Source of the DNA: Gossypium raimondii
Taxonomy: Eukaryota > Streptophyta > Magnoliopsida > Malvales > Malvaceae
NCBI RefSeq assembly: GCF_025698545.1
Contig: NC_068569.1
Span: forward strand, 17,360,001-17,424,000
Direction: 5' to 3'
DNA: 64,000 bases
The position numbers were made by a program, and so were the translations under genes. The notes beneath the pieces are model-generated. The model searched no databases. It worked only from the letters and a program-made list of their open reading frames with translations, and was not told the DNA's origin. Shown here piece by piece: positions 1 through 10,876 of this stretch. Each line of letters begins with the position of its first letter. Position 1 is the stretch's first letter.

Positions 1-828
1 AAATGTTATCCAAATAATTTCAGAGCTAAACAAAACATTCATTTTTACCACTTTAGACCCATAGCTGCTTTAATCATGCAATAAACCAAATCCCCGCTAC
101 CCAAAGATGCTTCAGTTTTATTTTTCATAACATAAAGCACAAACAAATACAAGGAGTAGAACGCAGCTTTGATTTTTGAGCATTAACTAAGTTCACGATG
201 GAACCATGATATCGCTTGGCCGATTGTGTATGTCCTAAAGTTGGGGGAAAGCCAGGCTCATAATGTAAACATATTCAAACATCAATGTGCGATTGAGATT
301 AGGCTTTTTAGTAAATAAGAAAATAGCAGTCCATTTCAATCTTTGAATCATAGCATTCAATTCACCTTAATTTGTTCCTAGCAGCTATGTTGACTAGATA
401 TGGACTACCCATTCAGATGGAGACAATTGATTTTGGAACCTAAATTCGTAACACCCCCCAAAAAAAAATTCGAATTACGTATATAAAATGTGAGGGCGGG
501 AGATACTGCCACTACAGACAGGCAATGAAAGGAATAAAAGAAAGATGCCTTGATTAAAAAAGATTATTACATTACCTAACAGCCAAAAACATGGCAACTA
601 TTGTAAGGTATCTCGGCAGTTTATACAACCCTGGGATAGTTCGGATTATGTCTCTTCCGATTTTCTCCCTTTATTAATCTTGAATACCCTGTCTTCCTTT
701 TGTTTCTGCTCTTCTTCAAAATTTTTGTCTGTTTTTCCTGTTAGCACCCTCTGTATCTTTCGTATATTATCTTCTTCATTGAGCTCTGTTTTCAACTCTG
801 TAACCCTTGAGCCTAAACACTTGCTCAA
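1..828. repeat. Upstream flank of the DUF4378-like gene, duplicated at about 11580-12271
   Basis: No coding region is seen. The stretch is a paralogue of about 11580-12271: both contain the same run of phrases (accatgatatcg near 204 and 11665, tgtgagggcggg near 489 and 11968, cagccaaaaacatggcaac near 580 and 12054, and a CT-rich leader just before the ATG). The second copy has small deletions, for example between the equivalents of positions 73 and 203. It probably holds the promoter and 5' leader of the gene starting at 829. The pyrimidine-rich leader at about 650-828 is conserved in both copies, and no convincing TATA box was assigned. Confidence 0.7.
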
Positions 829-2067
829 ATGGCTATTAGGACCAGATCATCCAAGCCACTGAGGCAACTTGGAGATCTCCTCCAGGAACAGCAAGAGCCT
901 TTCATCTTAGAGGTTTACCTTTCAGAAAGAGGGTGCTGCCATGGCAATTCAGGCAAGTTTTTAGACAAGTGTGGCAGTCAAAACAAGAGCAAGAAGAAGC
1001 GCATTCCACACTTTCCCAAGGTACTTAAGGCTTTGCTATGCAACAAGTTGTTTAAAATTAAAGGCGTAAGAACCAAGAATTTCGATGATGAAGAAACTGA
1101 AGACGCAGATAGATTTTCCTCCGCCAGCAGTGCAACAGTGTATAATTCATGCTCGGATAGTGATGTAGAATTAGATGAACCACCGATGTTTGCTGATACT
1201 TCCATGTCTGACCTAAAACTCTACCATGAAACAGAAAAGAAGGTAAACAGAACCTTAATTTTTTGCTTATTCTTCTCTTTAATCTTTTTCATGGTGCAAG
1301 ATACTAATTTTTTTGCTTATTCTTCTCTTTAATCTTTTTCATGGTGCAAGATTCTAATTGAAACTCACAAAGATAAACAGGCTGCTGCAGATACAGAGTT
1401 TGAATGGAGATGCATGGAAGAACAAGTATCTACTTCAACAAGCAGCTGCCCACTCGATAATTGTTAGTACATTTAAAGTTGATATAAGCTTTCATAATTA
1501 CTTTCCCTTCTGATTAGAATTCATTACTAATTCCCCTGAAGTTAAAAAGCAGCAAGACAACAAGTTTCCGGCAAAAGGCTGTTCTGGTCTAAGCTAATAA
1601 AGGAGGACTCAGTATTGTCAGCTTGGCTCTTGAATTTACTTCTTCAACACAGACCAGAAAAATCGAGTTGTGTAGGATTCAAACAACTTAAAGTGCCTCA
1701 CTGGTCTTCTTCTTCCCGGCCATCGTCCATGTCGAAGAGGGTTTTGCAACAAACAAAACAGCTTCTCTTTGATTGTGTTAGGGAGTTGGTGGAAAATAAC
1801 CATGATAAGGAACAGAAAGGGAAAAGTTTTAAAGAATCTGGTGAGGAGATTAGGAAGGTTAGATGTGAGAATATGAAGGGATGGGGAAAACGATGTGGAG
1901 ATGGATCCAACATTAAGCAATTGTTGGAGCTGGATATAATTAATTCAACCCAGGAATGGAAGAATGGTTTTGAATCCCAGAAGAGGGATGTGGGGATAGT
2001 AATTGGAAACGCCATTGTAGAGGAGATTACAAGTGAAATTGTGATGGACATCATGAATGTCCTATAG
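829..2067 (+). CDS. DUF4378-like plant protein (possibly TRM-type), three exons
   Basis: My model joins exons 829-1242, 1381-1462 and 1553-2067, giving 336 residues in one frame with GT-AG introns. The first intron starts after AAG (gtaaac) and ends aaacag. The second runs from gttagt to gcag. The N-terminus (MAIRTRSSKPL, then LLQEQQEPFILEVYLSERG) and the C-terminus (QLLFDCVRELVE, ending AIVEEITSEIVMDIMNVL) match the layout of small plant proteins ending in a DUF4378 domain, some of which are TON1-recruiting (TRM) proteins. The middle is acidic and serine-rich (about residues 85-125). Function is unknown; a microtubule or TON1 link is only inference from family resemblance. A broken, permuted copy lies at about 10374-12376. 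The second exon boundaries are the least certain part; they were chosen because they remove the in-frame stop at 1465 and keep the frame. Confidence 0.7.
1256..1353 (+). repeat. Tandem duplication of about 49 bp in intron 1 of the DUF4378-like gene
   Basis: The phrase ttttgcttattcttctcttt followed by aatctttttcatggtgcaag occurs twice back to back within the first intron. The copies differ only in the length of a T run and the base after gcaagat. The pyrimidine-rich unit sits upstream of the acceptor and may simply lengthen the branch and polypyrimidine region. Confidence 0.9.
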
Positions 2068-2583
2068 CTAAGATGTGATTTGCTTGCTTTCTTGTTTCAA
2101 ATTTTAATTACTTTGTGCAGTTTCAGTTACTGTTCAAATGTAGTTGTCCCTGTTTTTTCTTTTTAGATTTGTTCCATTACAGATATGTACCTAACAAGTA
2201 GAAAAAAAAAAAGAAAAGTTGATCCATAACTTTTTCTCAAATTGAAGTTAGAGTAAGAAATTTATGTGCAGGTGGTTTTACTTTATCTGAAATTCGCCCT
2301 AAATTGCTTAAAGCACTGAGATTTAATGGTTGAATCAGTCTCTGATTATAATCACCCTGGCCTTACATTTTCTATTGTAATCAACCTTGAATCTTACATT
2401 TGCTCAAGTTCATATGAAAGAACTGACGTTTTAATCAACCTTTAACCCTGTTGGAAGCTATACTTTTGAAGCGGTGATACGATAAAAGAAAAGACGAACA
2501 ATAAAATTCCAAGAAACAGTACAGGCTGTTGAACTTGCCAAAGTTGACAAACAATTTTCCACTTTTGCTCACATCTCTATACC
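2068..2583. other. Gene-free spacer between convergent DUF4378-like and DUF688 genes
   Basis: This AT-rich stretch must contain both 3' ends, because the neighbouring genes converge. It is paralogous, nearly base for base, to about 10877-11394. No RNA gene or transposon terminus was seen. Confidence 0.75.
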
Positions 2584-2988
2584 TCATCTGTCTCTCTCAT
2601 GAGGAAGCTGAGAAACCCTAACTAAATTGTTGTTCTCAACACTGCAGGACTGTTTACAGGAGAAATTGAATATACCCTTCTTCAAACTTGACATGCTATC
2701 CCTTTTAGCCAACTTACCTTTGCTAGTGCTCCTAGTGCACTCCTTGTAAGCTGCCAAAAAGGGATCATCGGACTTCTTAAGTCTTCTAGAAGGAGGAGGA
2801 GGAGGAGGTGAAATTTTAATGCCTTCAATCGACATCCCAACACTTTGAGGTGGAAATGGAGGTGGCGTTAGCTTACGCATAAAGTAATGATGTTCCTTTC
2901 CTTCTTGGCATGTTTCTTTGCGAATCCCTGGCTTGTTTTCCCATGAGAATGGCACGTTCCCTCGAGACTGAGCCTTGTTTTGATTCAT
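2584..2988 (-). CDS. DUF688-type small proline-rich protein
   Basis: Single exon, 134 residues. The N-terminus carries the family hallmark NVPFSWENKPGIRK, followed by two proline blocks (LTPPPFPPQ and ISPPPPPPS) and a basic, serine-rich tail with cysteines (FSCKQSCS). Plant DUF688 proteins share the VPFSWE-x-KPG opening and proline stretches; their biochemical role is not established. The start is the first ATG, 8 codons before the motif. The shorter relatives in this window lack part of the proline region. The last roughly 34 codons also exist as an antisense fragment at about 11395-11490, and a more distant intact paralogue is at 14766-15149. Confidence 0.7.
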   Translation of the reverse strand: MNQNKAQSRGNVPFSWENKPGIRKETCQEGKEHHYFMRKLTPPPFPPQSVGMSIEGIKISPPPPPPSRRLKKSDDPFLAAYKECTRSTSKGKLAKRDSMSSLKKGIFNFSCKQSCSVENNNLVRVSQLPHERDR

Positions 2989-3659
2989 TTTCTTTTTTTC
3001 TAATGCTATTTGCGGGTAAGAAATGGTTTAATAAAGGCTCTTTATAGCGAAGGGGTTTATTATAACAGGTGATTTATGATAACACAGCTTTCATGCATTG
3101 TAGTAGCATATAAAACGTGAGAAAAGAAGTTGGGTGTTAGGTTTTTAAGCAAAACTTGCAAGGAAAGGGCAGGTGAATTTGCGGATAACAGAAGACCAAG
3201 TCTTGTGAAAACGTTGAAAAGCATACAGTGAACAGTCAGTTCTCTGATTTATTTACATTCCTTGCCGGCTGCGGCCTGCCTTTTTGCGCTATTACGGCTC
3301 AGTCTCGAAGACCAACACACAAGACTTTGGAAGTTGAAAGTTATGGGAGAAAAAAATAGTTTTTCACTTGTTGATGCTTTTACGCCGCCCTTACGTACTA
3401 CACAACAGGTATTAAAGTTTGACAAATACATAGGATTGGCTTTAAAAACTGTACATGCAGATATGAATACATATTTCAATCACACAAATGACACACATGA
3501 TCAATCATCCAACATATGTCTTAATTACATATTCATTCACACAAACACACCACAAATTTAACTCGTTACATTTTAATATGGGTTTCTCCAGATAATTTTG
3601 AATTACCATTTTTTTTCATTAAATCCTTTGCCTTCTCTTTGAAGCATCAATATATTTTA
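2989..3659. other. Spacer; right part duplicated at about 14466-14790
   Basis: No gene is supported; the open frames here are short and on both strands. From about 3360 the sequence parallels 14466 onward (acgtactacacaac versus atgtactacataac; caatcacacaaa in both), which fixes it as the 3' flank of the second DUF688 copy. Confidence 0.65.
3041..3046 (-). promoter_or_regulatory. Possible TATA box of the 2584-2988 gene
   Basis: The minus strand reads GCTATAAAGAG here, 53 bp upstream of the ATG at 2988. The spacing would leave a short leader. AT-rich background makes chance occurrence possible. Confidence 0.35.
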
Positions 3660-4051
3660 AATAATGCACGAGTACTTAAACGAGCCAGTAGATGTGTCAT
3701 TTATAGTATAGGATTAAAAATTGAATTTAACCAAATAAATGTAACTGCTAGCTCAAAGTTTGAAAAGTAAAGATTAAAATTTACCAATTCAAAAAATACA
3801 ATGATTAAAATTGATCAAATAAAAGTATAGGGGTTAAATCCACAACTTTCGCAAAGTAGAGAAACTAATAACAGAATTTAACCTCCTTCCTTACTGGACT
3901 TACCAGCGGAGGCTGAAGAACACCCTACAAATCATCGATGCAAAATTGAGAACTCTTGGATAGGCACATCTTACGCCGATGTTGGCTTTTTCACATGTCA
4001 GTTTCGAGACCTCGGGTTTGAACTCCCATGAAAAGGGTGCATTAAGAATCA
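3660..4051 (-). pseudogene. Broken DUF688 copy, paralogue of 14766-15149
   Basis: The minus strand opens at about 4051 with an ATG and a recognisable NAPFSWEFKPEVSKLT, then loses the frame. Sequence equivalent to the 14766-15149 gene continues to about 3890. From about 3729 to 3890 the equivalent of the central coding part is replaced by unrelated AT-rich repeat-like sequence. The 3' end homology resumes at about 3660-3728 (gcacgagtactta, tgtcatttatagt). The proline-rich segment is disrupted, so no functional protein is expected. Confidence 0.7.
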
Positions 4052-4099
4052 TTTTCTTTTGATGTGGTTGCTACATTGGTCCTCTTTGTCAAAACCTTT

Positions 4100-5518
4100 T
4101 GTGAAATCGACTTTTTTTTTAAAGAGCTAAAATGGGAGTCGTCACCGATCCTTTTTATTTAGGTGTGATTGGATCACCTCAAAATTCATTTTAATAAAAT
4201 GTTAGACTTATTAAAATAATACTTTTTAGTCTACAAAATCCAGGTAATAGGTTCGGGAGTCGGTTACGCACGAGGAAGGATTAGCATCCTCGCGACGCCC
4301 AAAATTGGTACCTAGTAGATTACTTGATGTCTTAGTATCGAAAATTGAAAATTTGAAGAGAACTTAAAACACGATCCCTTTTTGTGTTAAGACATTACTT
4401 AATGAAATGCAAAAAGAAGAGATTTTATTCTATCAAACTCTATTTTAATTATATTAGGATAATTAATATTAAGATAATTATGAAGGATTATTTATTAGGA
4501 TTTTATTTTATTTATCTTTATTTATCTTCAATTAAATGTATTTATCTTTTGAGAATTTAAGTAGGATTAGACTATCTCCCCTAGCACTATAAATAGGGGG
4601 TGAAGTGGCTCAAAAGAGAGGAATCTTTTTCGGTAAACACTCTCTTCCCAAAAGTCTAGCCTTTTGTTCTTCTCATATTTCCTTTCAATAAAATTTCCAT
4701 TTTTTGTTTTATTTATTTTCTTTTCCACCACAACCATGAGTCACTAAATCCATCTAGCTGAAGGTTGTCGATATTCCCCAAAAAGGGTTCTTGAGGCTTA
4801 GAGTCCGTACTTAGCCTCCTCGCCGAGTATTCATCATTCCTCTGCACTACGGGGTTGACGCTTCCGTCCATGTCCCTTAAGAAGTAAGCTTTTCAACATA
4901 TGCAAAGGCGGGTGCTTTGTATGTTTTGGGAAAGTTGCACAGTCGGTTCGTTAGCTTATTGCGTCAGAGGTTGGCAAGCCTCAAAGACAAAATGGCATGG
5001 GATTCGCCATTGAGAAGTGTTGATCTAGCATAAGACGATCCCACAAAAGCGATTGTTGGCTAGAGTCAGGCTCCACTAAATCGAAAGTCTAAATCCTTGG
5101 AGCTGGTGGTCGTAGGCGTTCTCTTCCACTATAACTGGCTTATTCGGTTTGGGAAGAATCATCTAAAAGTCGAGGATTGAACCCAAGGCGGAATGAGACA
5201 ACTGGAGGCTGGAATCTCCTATAAGAATTTTCTTTATCTCAACTCTATTTTTAATTTCTCGAATTTTTGATTCAATATTCGTAATTCTATTTTTATTTTA
5301 TTTTTTTGTTTCCAGATCCAAACCTTTAATTTTGTTATTTTTTTATTTTTTTTATTTTTTCAGGAACGCTGGTTTTCTTGGGCAAGATTCTGCCGAAATT
5401 TCACGAAACAAGATATTGTGCAAATCCAGTCCAGAGGATTCAACCCTACTTCCCTTTTACTATTCTTTTCATTATTTATTAGGATAGGATATTTTGGTGC
5501 TTTCAACGATCAAGATCA
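4100..5518 (+). repeat. Probable 5' LTR of the truncated retrotransposon
   Basis: The boundaries are approximate: a TGTGAAATCGAC start at 4100 and a CA end just before the primer-binding-like site. It contains a likely core promoter (tataaatagggggtgaag at about 4599) followed by the expected transcribed leader and AATAAA-like motifs near 4686. No second LTR exists in the window to confirm the ends. Confidence 0.55.
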
Positions 5519-5523
5519 AATTT

Positions 5524-5541
5524 TGGCGCCAGTTGGGGGGA
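5524..5541 (+). other. tRNA primer-binding-like site
   Basis: The 18 bases tggcgccagttgggggga begin like the tRNA-Asp-primed site known from Athila-type elements (TGGCGCCGTTGCCGGGGA). Several internal bases differ, consistent with decay or a related lineage. Confidence 0.6.
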
Positions 5542-5572
5542 CGCAACGTGCTAATCTTGTTTTTTGTTTCTT

Positions 5573-7260
5573 ATGACCAGATCTGCTCCAGGTACTCTTG
5601 CGTTCGATTTAGAAATTGAGAAGACTGCTAGAGCCAATCGCAAGGAGACAAAGTTACGGAAAAAACAGTCAGCGGTGGTTGGAACTCAAAGTAACCCACC
5701 GTCAAAAATCGAAGTCAAGGACGAAGCTGAGTCTAGGGTTAACGAAACCCTACACGAACACTTGAAAGCGAAAAAGTAGAAGTCGACTCACCAGAAGAAG
5801 TGCTTAACGCTAGGGTTAACGAAAACCCGAATCTAGCACATCAACCAATGGCTCAAACGATTCGGCAACTGGCCGAAGCTCTGATAGAACAACCGCCATT
5901 ATGCATCGCGTATCCTACTGTAGATACTGATTTTGAGTTGAAGTCAGGTTTAATGCAGTTACTGTCAACTTTTCGTAGGTTGCAAAATGAAAATCCCCAC
6001 AAGCATCTGAAAGAGTTTCATATGGTTTGTCTTAGCATGAAACCTCAGGGGGTAACTAAGGATTAGATTAAATTGCGTGCTTTCCCTTTCTCCCTAGCAG
6101 ATTCTGCTAAGGAATGGTTATTTTATTTACCCTCTGAATCTATTACAACTTGGGCTGATATATCTCGTTTGTTTCTGAATAAGTTTTTTCCAGCGTCTCG
6201 AGTAGCTGAGCTAAGAAGAGAGATCGTTGGAATAAGGCAAAAAGAAGCTGAGTCCCTTTACGATTATTAGGAGCAGTTTAAGAAGTTGTGTGCAAGTTGC
6301 CCACAACATGGTATAACAGAGCAATCTCTCCCATGGAGATGAATATGGTAGACGCCACTAGTGGAGGAGCATTGGTCAACATGACTCCCCAACAAGCGAA
6401 AGACTTGATCTCCACGATGGCTGCAAATTCTCGCAGCTGAGCCAATCATCGAACCCCTAGAAGGGTTCACCAGCTAAGTAATTTAACCTTAGAGGATAAA
6501 GTTGATAGACTTACTAATATGATGAACTCTTTTATTGCAGAAAAAATGAAGACAGCTCGGTTATGCGGAATATGTGCTACACCTGATCATGCAACTGATG
6601 CATGTCCCAGTTTGTATGATGATACCACGGCCCATCTGGATGTTGTGGGAAATTTTCTTGGGCCGCCACAAAGGCGATACGACCCCTACGCTAATACCTA
6701 CAACCCAGAGTGGAGGGACCATCCTAACTTAAGTTATGGGGTCAATCCACAAAATAACCAGCCATACCAAAATCAGTTTCCGCGACAGCCGTAAGGTTCA
6801 CGTAATTTTCTAAAAACCATGGTCAATAAGTTAGCAACTAATGTTCTTGATTTTCAACAGCAAACTCTTAATTTCCAAAAAGAGATGAAAGATTTCCAAC
6901 AGAAAACTGAGGCGTCCATCAGAGAGTTGACCACATCGATCAAGAAATTGACCTCTCAAGGGAAGCTTCCATCACAAATTGAACCAAACCCTAGACAAAA
7001 TGCAAATGTAGTAACGTTGCGAAGCGGAAAGGTACTGGAATCGATTCCTGACAAGAATCTTAGCCAAGAAATCGCCCAAAAAAACTCGAGAAAGACGAAC
7101 AGGTCCGACCGAAGCCTCCATTGCCTAAAATTCAACCTCCATTTCTAGAACGATTCAACCAGTGTCGAAGAGGTAAAGAGGACAAGAAAATCCTCGAAAC
7201 ATTTAGGAATGTCGAGATCAACATTCCGCTGTTGGACGCCATCAAGCAAATACCACGGTA
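5573..7260 (+). pseudogene. Decayed retrotransposon gag gene
   Basis: Translation in pieces shows the retrotransposon gag domain: the stretch from FRRLQNENPHKHLKEF to LPSESITTWADISRLFLNKFFP, RVAELRREI, then GGALVNMTPQQAKDLI. A CX2CX4HX4C knuckle (LCGICATPDHATDACPS) is encoded at about 6560-6610, and a spacer with VVTLRSGKVLE follows. The frame is interrupted by TAG at 5777, 6064 and 6268, a TGA near 6438, a TAA near 6792 and at least two frameshifts. Two of the TAGs replace residues normally Gln and Trp in the family. A coiled-coil-like stretch (about 6840-6960) precedes the end. It cannot encode a functional Gag. Confidence 0.85.
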
Positions 7261-7262
7261 TT

Positions 7263-8429
7263 TTTTAAAGCAACATATAAATTATCACTAGACCAATTTA
7301 TATTTTTTAAAGTAACAGAAGAAACAAGTTCTCTTTTTTCTTTTTAATAACATTTTATTAATCATTTTCTTCTAGAGGGGTGGTACAAATCCTAAACTAA
7401 TCATATATATAATATAATAAGACACTAAAATTGCAACACGTGGCGTAATTATATTTTTAATTTAATTTAAATAAAATTACTCATTTAATTTAACTTAAAT
7501 AAAAATTATTTAATTATATATTATCTATAATTAATTTTTAAATTAATTTTATGTTAAAATAAAAATTTAATTAGATAAAATAAAATTTAAGTTAATAATT
7601 TAAATTATATAAAATTTTATTTATTAAATTATATTACCTATTTTCCTTTAATTTAAATTAAATAATTTTTATTTATTAAATTATATACTATTTATATAAT
7701 ATATATTAGTATTTATTCTAATTATTAGCATATACTAATTAAACTCTATAACTATTTTTAAATTAATATTTTTTTAGATTTTATAATTAAAATAAATAGT
7801 TAATTAGATAAATAAAATAAAAAAAAGTTAATTTTTACATTACCAATTATTTTATGGGCCCCGAACCATGAACTCTAAATCTTGAATCTCGAACTTCTAA
7901 ATATTGAACTTGAACCCTAAACACTGAATCTCAAACCCCAAATACTAAACTCGAATCTTAAATCTTAAATCTTGAACCCCAAACTAAAACCCTGAACCTT
8001 AAACCTTAAATTTGGATCTCAATTTTTGAGTCCGGGGTTCAGGGTAAAAAATTACTAAAATATTATTAAATAATTAAAAATGAATCATGAATAATGTTGT
8101 GGAAAAGGTCCATAAAATAATTTCTTGACTAGGAAGGATCCATACAATAATTTCTCTTCAAACTCTTAATTTAAATGAATCTAAATTTTACTCAAATCTA
8201 TTTTTCAACACTAATATTTTTATATAATCTTTTTCAATTTTACAGGAATCCAACTCTTAAATAAATCTAATTTAATGCATAAATTGGATGGTAGTTATTT
8301 TACATACAATTTTATTCTTATGATTATTGGATAAGCGTTACCTTTTGATAGTTATATTTTCAAAAAAAAGAGATAAAAAGGATAGGAAAACGTAGGGAGA
8401 TGATTTCACGATATCTTAAAAAAAAAAAA
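7263..8429. other. AT-rich spacer with unrelated insertions relative to copy 2
   Basis: No gene. The first 120 bp (acatataaattatc, tattaatcattttctt) matches 15585-15700, and the last 140 bp (ggatggtagttatttt, ggataagcg) matches 16784-16900. The middle does not match copy 2 and is extremely AT-rich. Confidence 0.65.
7861..8045 (+). repeat. Degenerate telomere-like minisatellite
   Basis: About 185 bp of imperfect 7-12 bp units around gaaccctaaa / gaatctcaaa / aaaccctgaac. It resembles a heavily mutated CCCTAAA array, a common interstitial feature in plant spacers. It is absent from the paralogous interval in copy 2. Confidence 0.6.
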
Positions 8430-10373
8430 AGCTTAGGAATCCCACCATGGAAAGTGGAACGACATGACCAAGTCTACTCTGTTACACAGGATGGCTCTAG
8501 TGATTTTCTTTTTTATTCTTTTATACGTTTAAGAAAAAACAGATCACGAAAGTAAATTTAGGCTTTGATCTTTCCTAAGAATAAGCCTATAAAAAGGCTG
8601 AGTTAAGGAGGGTTTCGAAAGCTATTTAAGCTGAGCTTTAATTGCACATATTAGATGAGCAGATTCTTCTACTCTTTCTGATTCATCTTAATATTAACAG
8701 ACCTGCCTCAACAATTCTATACAAATTTGCTTGTTGGGGTGTCCTTTTCTGTTGATGCAGCTTCATCTAATTCTTATATGGTCATCAGAATTTGATGGCA
8801 AATTGCACCCAATGTATTGATTGTCAATTTAGGAATGATTTCATAATGGCATATAGGAGTTGGCTGTATGATATGCACAAAGCATTTTATTTGATATGCT
8901 TTTGTGATGGTAACCAGCTCCTTAAATTCAAATTTGGTGGTGTTTAAAGCCCTAATCATAAAAACAAGACATGGTTGAGGGTTACGCTCACCACTACATT
9001 TTTAATCCCTTGCTTCTTAATTTTCTCATATGTGAGAGTGTTTGTTGGATACGAATACATGTAGGATGTATATATATTGGATTTTTCCAGATAGTTTTGG
9101 CAATAAAAATCTTTTAGAACAGTGTCCGGGTAACTTAGCTTATGACAATTAGGTAAAATTCGCAGGAAAGTAATTTTATTTGTTAGCAAACTTGGTGTCT
9201 GGTTTAGTGCTGGCTTTATTCCCTTACCAAAAGTCTGTTGCCAAGAGAGGAACAGTATCTTGTCTTTCAGGCTTTGCCGTAAAAGGTTGCTTTAACAGTT
9301 CCCTATTCTACTGTGGGAACATTTATGGAGAAGTTAAGTTCATCTCAGTAAACGGGTGAACCAGACTTGGTAAAACCTTCACAAAAATAAATGGATTTTC
9401 TCACAAGTCACAAAATAAAAGGAATTTTTTTTTTTTTAAAAAGTGCTTTGCAAATGACTGTTTTACTGACAAAACTAACACTTATATACCCTTCATATCT
9501 CATCTACCAAAGGTGTTATTCTAATGTTTATATTTGTATTGTATGGTTGTTTTCCATGGATATTTCCTGTTACTCTCTGAGACACAGTAGAACTTCAATC
9601 ATGAGACAGTAAAGGATCAATGTTTTGTTAGGTTATTTGAGTAAATGGGGTATGAGGGAAAGCTTTTATAATCATGTAAGCATAATAAGTTTTGATAACA
9701 TTAGTTATATGTCAGATTAAGAGATGTATTTTGGTGTTAAGTTGCATGATATGTAAAAATCTTTAAATCCCAATCAAACAACACTTGATTGTCTCTGTGA
9801 TGAGAACTGATATGAGATTCCAAGCAGAAAGGAATTTGTAATTCATATGGAAGAACATCAGATGCTGAACATGATTATGTGCAGACTATTGTGGGAATTG
9901 CGGTCTATGTTCCATATCCGCGTTCACAGATGACAAATGAGTATTTGATCCTCACCATCTTCAGAGCACTGTTGTATATAGATTGTATGGTAGTTGCCAA
10001 CTTGCAAAGTGATGAAGTTTTCATGGAAAGTCACATCCAGGCCTTGCTTGAAAGTTGGTTAGAGAAGTTGACATTTTACTGTGGTTGCTGACTGTGATGA
10101 AGTTTATCTGTGAGTTGCTTTCTTTCTTCATGACATTAAAAGGATGGACCATTCTTGCCATTTTTTAAATTAAATAAATTTCATGTTCTAAGAACCTTCT
10201 GAATTATTTAAACTCAAAGATGCATAAACATTTTCAAGAGCATAATTACAAGTTACCAATAAAACTACTGTGTTGCCAAAAGCAGTCCTACCAAACATTG
10301 CATGTAAAGCTGAAAATCAAAATTTTTGTAGTTTGAAACTATAGTTTCAGACAAACTGCGTTTGCCTGGTTAC
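8430..10373. repeat. Segmental-duplication block, copy 1 (unrecognised content)
   Basis: The block matches 17035-18955 almost throughout, starting at ccatggaaagtggaac and ending in caaactgcgttt, with scattered substitutions and short indels. No protein family is recognised. Open frames in one copy are usually interrupted in the other: 9879-10091 is open, while its counterpart around 18462 has shifts and stops. It could be a decayed gene or a noncoding transcript. Confidence 0.7.
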
Positions 10374-10876
10374 TTCCAGCAAAAGGCTGTTCTGGTCTAA
10401 GCTAATAAAGGAGGACTCAATATTGTCAGCTTGGCTTTTGAATTTACTTCTTCAACACAGGCCAGAGAAATCGAGTTGTGTAGGATTCAAACAACTTAAA
10501 GTGCCTCACTAGTCTACTTCTTCCCGGCCATTGTCCATATTGAAGAGGGTTTTGCAACAAATAAAGCAGCTTCTCTTTGGTTGTGTTAGGGAGTTGGTGG
10601 AAAATAACCATGACAAGGAACAGAAAGGGAAAAGTTTTAAAGGATCTGGTGAGGAGAATAGGCAGGTTAGATGTGAGATTATGAAGGGATGGGGAAAACA
10701 ATGTGGAGATGGATCCAACATTAGGCAATAGTTGGAGCTGGATATAATTAATTCAACCCAGGAATGGAAGAATGGTTTTGAATCCCAGAAGAGGGATGTG
10801 GGGATAGTAATTGGAAACGCCATTGTAGAGGAGATTACAAGTGAAGTTGTGATGCACATCACGAATGTCCTATAGC
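10374..10876 (+). pseudogene. 3' half of a duplicated DUF4378-like gene
   Basis: Homology to 1567-2069 begins at gcaaaaggctgttctgg. In the parental frame it carries TAG at 10510-10512, where the intact gene has TGG, and TAG at 10729-10731, where the intact gene has TTG. The DUF4378 C-terminal block (EWKNGFESQKRDVG, AIVEEITSEVV) is still legible. The corresponding 5' part lies downstream at 12272, not upstream, so the copy is permuted and cannot form the parental mRNA. Confidence 0.85.

Larger units (their letters stand above)
4100..7262 (+). mobile_element. Truncated Athila/Gypsy-like LTR retrotransposon (5' LTR, primer site, decayed gag)
   Basis: The segment is absent from the paralogous interval around 15195-15585. 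The left part (about 4100-5518) looks like an LTR with U3/R/U5 character. A primer-binding-like site tggcgccagttgggggga follows at 5524. A gag frame broken by stops and frameshifts then runs to about 7260 and ends at residues typical of the gag to protease junction (VEINIPLLDAIKQIPRY). Protease, reverse transcriptase, integrase and the 3' LTR are missing. The right border at about 7262-7268 abuts sequence shared with 15585 onward. Confidence 0.8.

Noticed and set aside
9797..9872. C/D-box snoRNA candidate (tgatga ... ctga spacing)
   Set aside because: No terminal stem can be formed, and the D box is lost (gcttaac) in the duplicate at about 18445.
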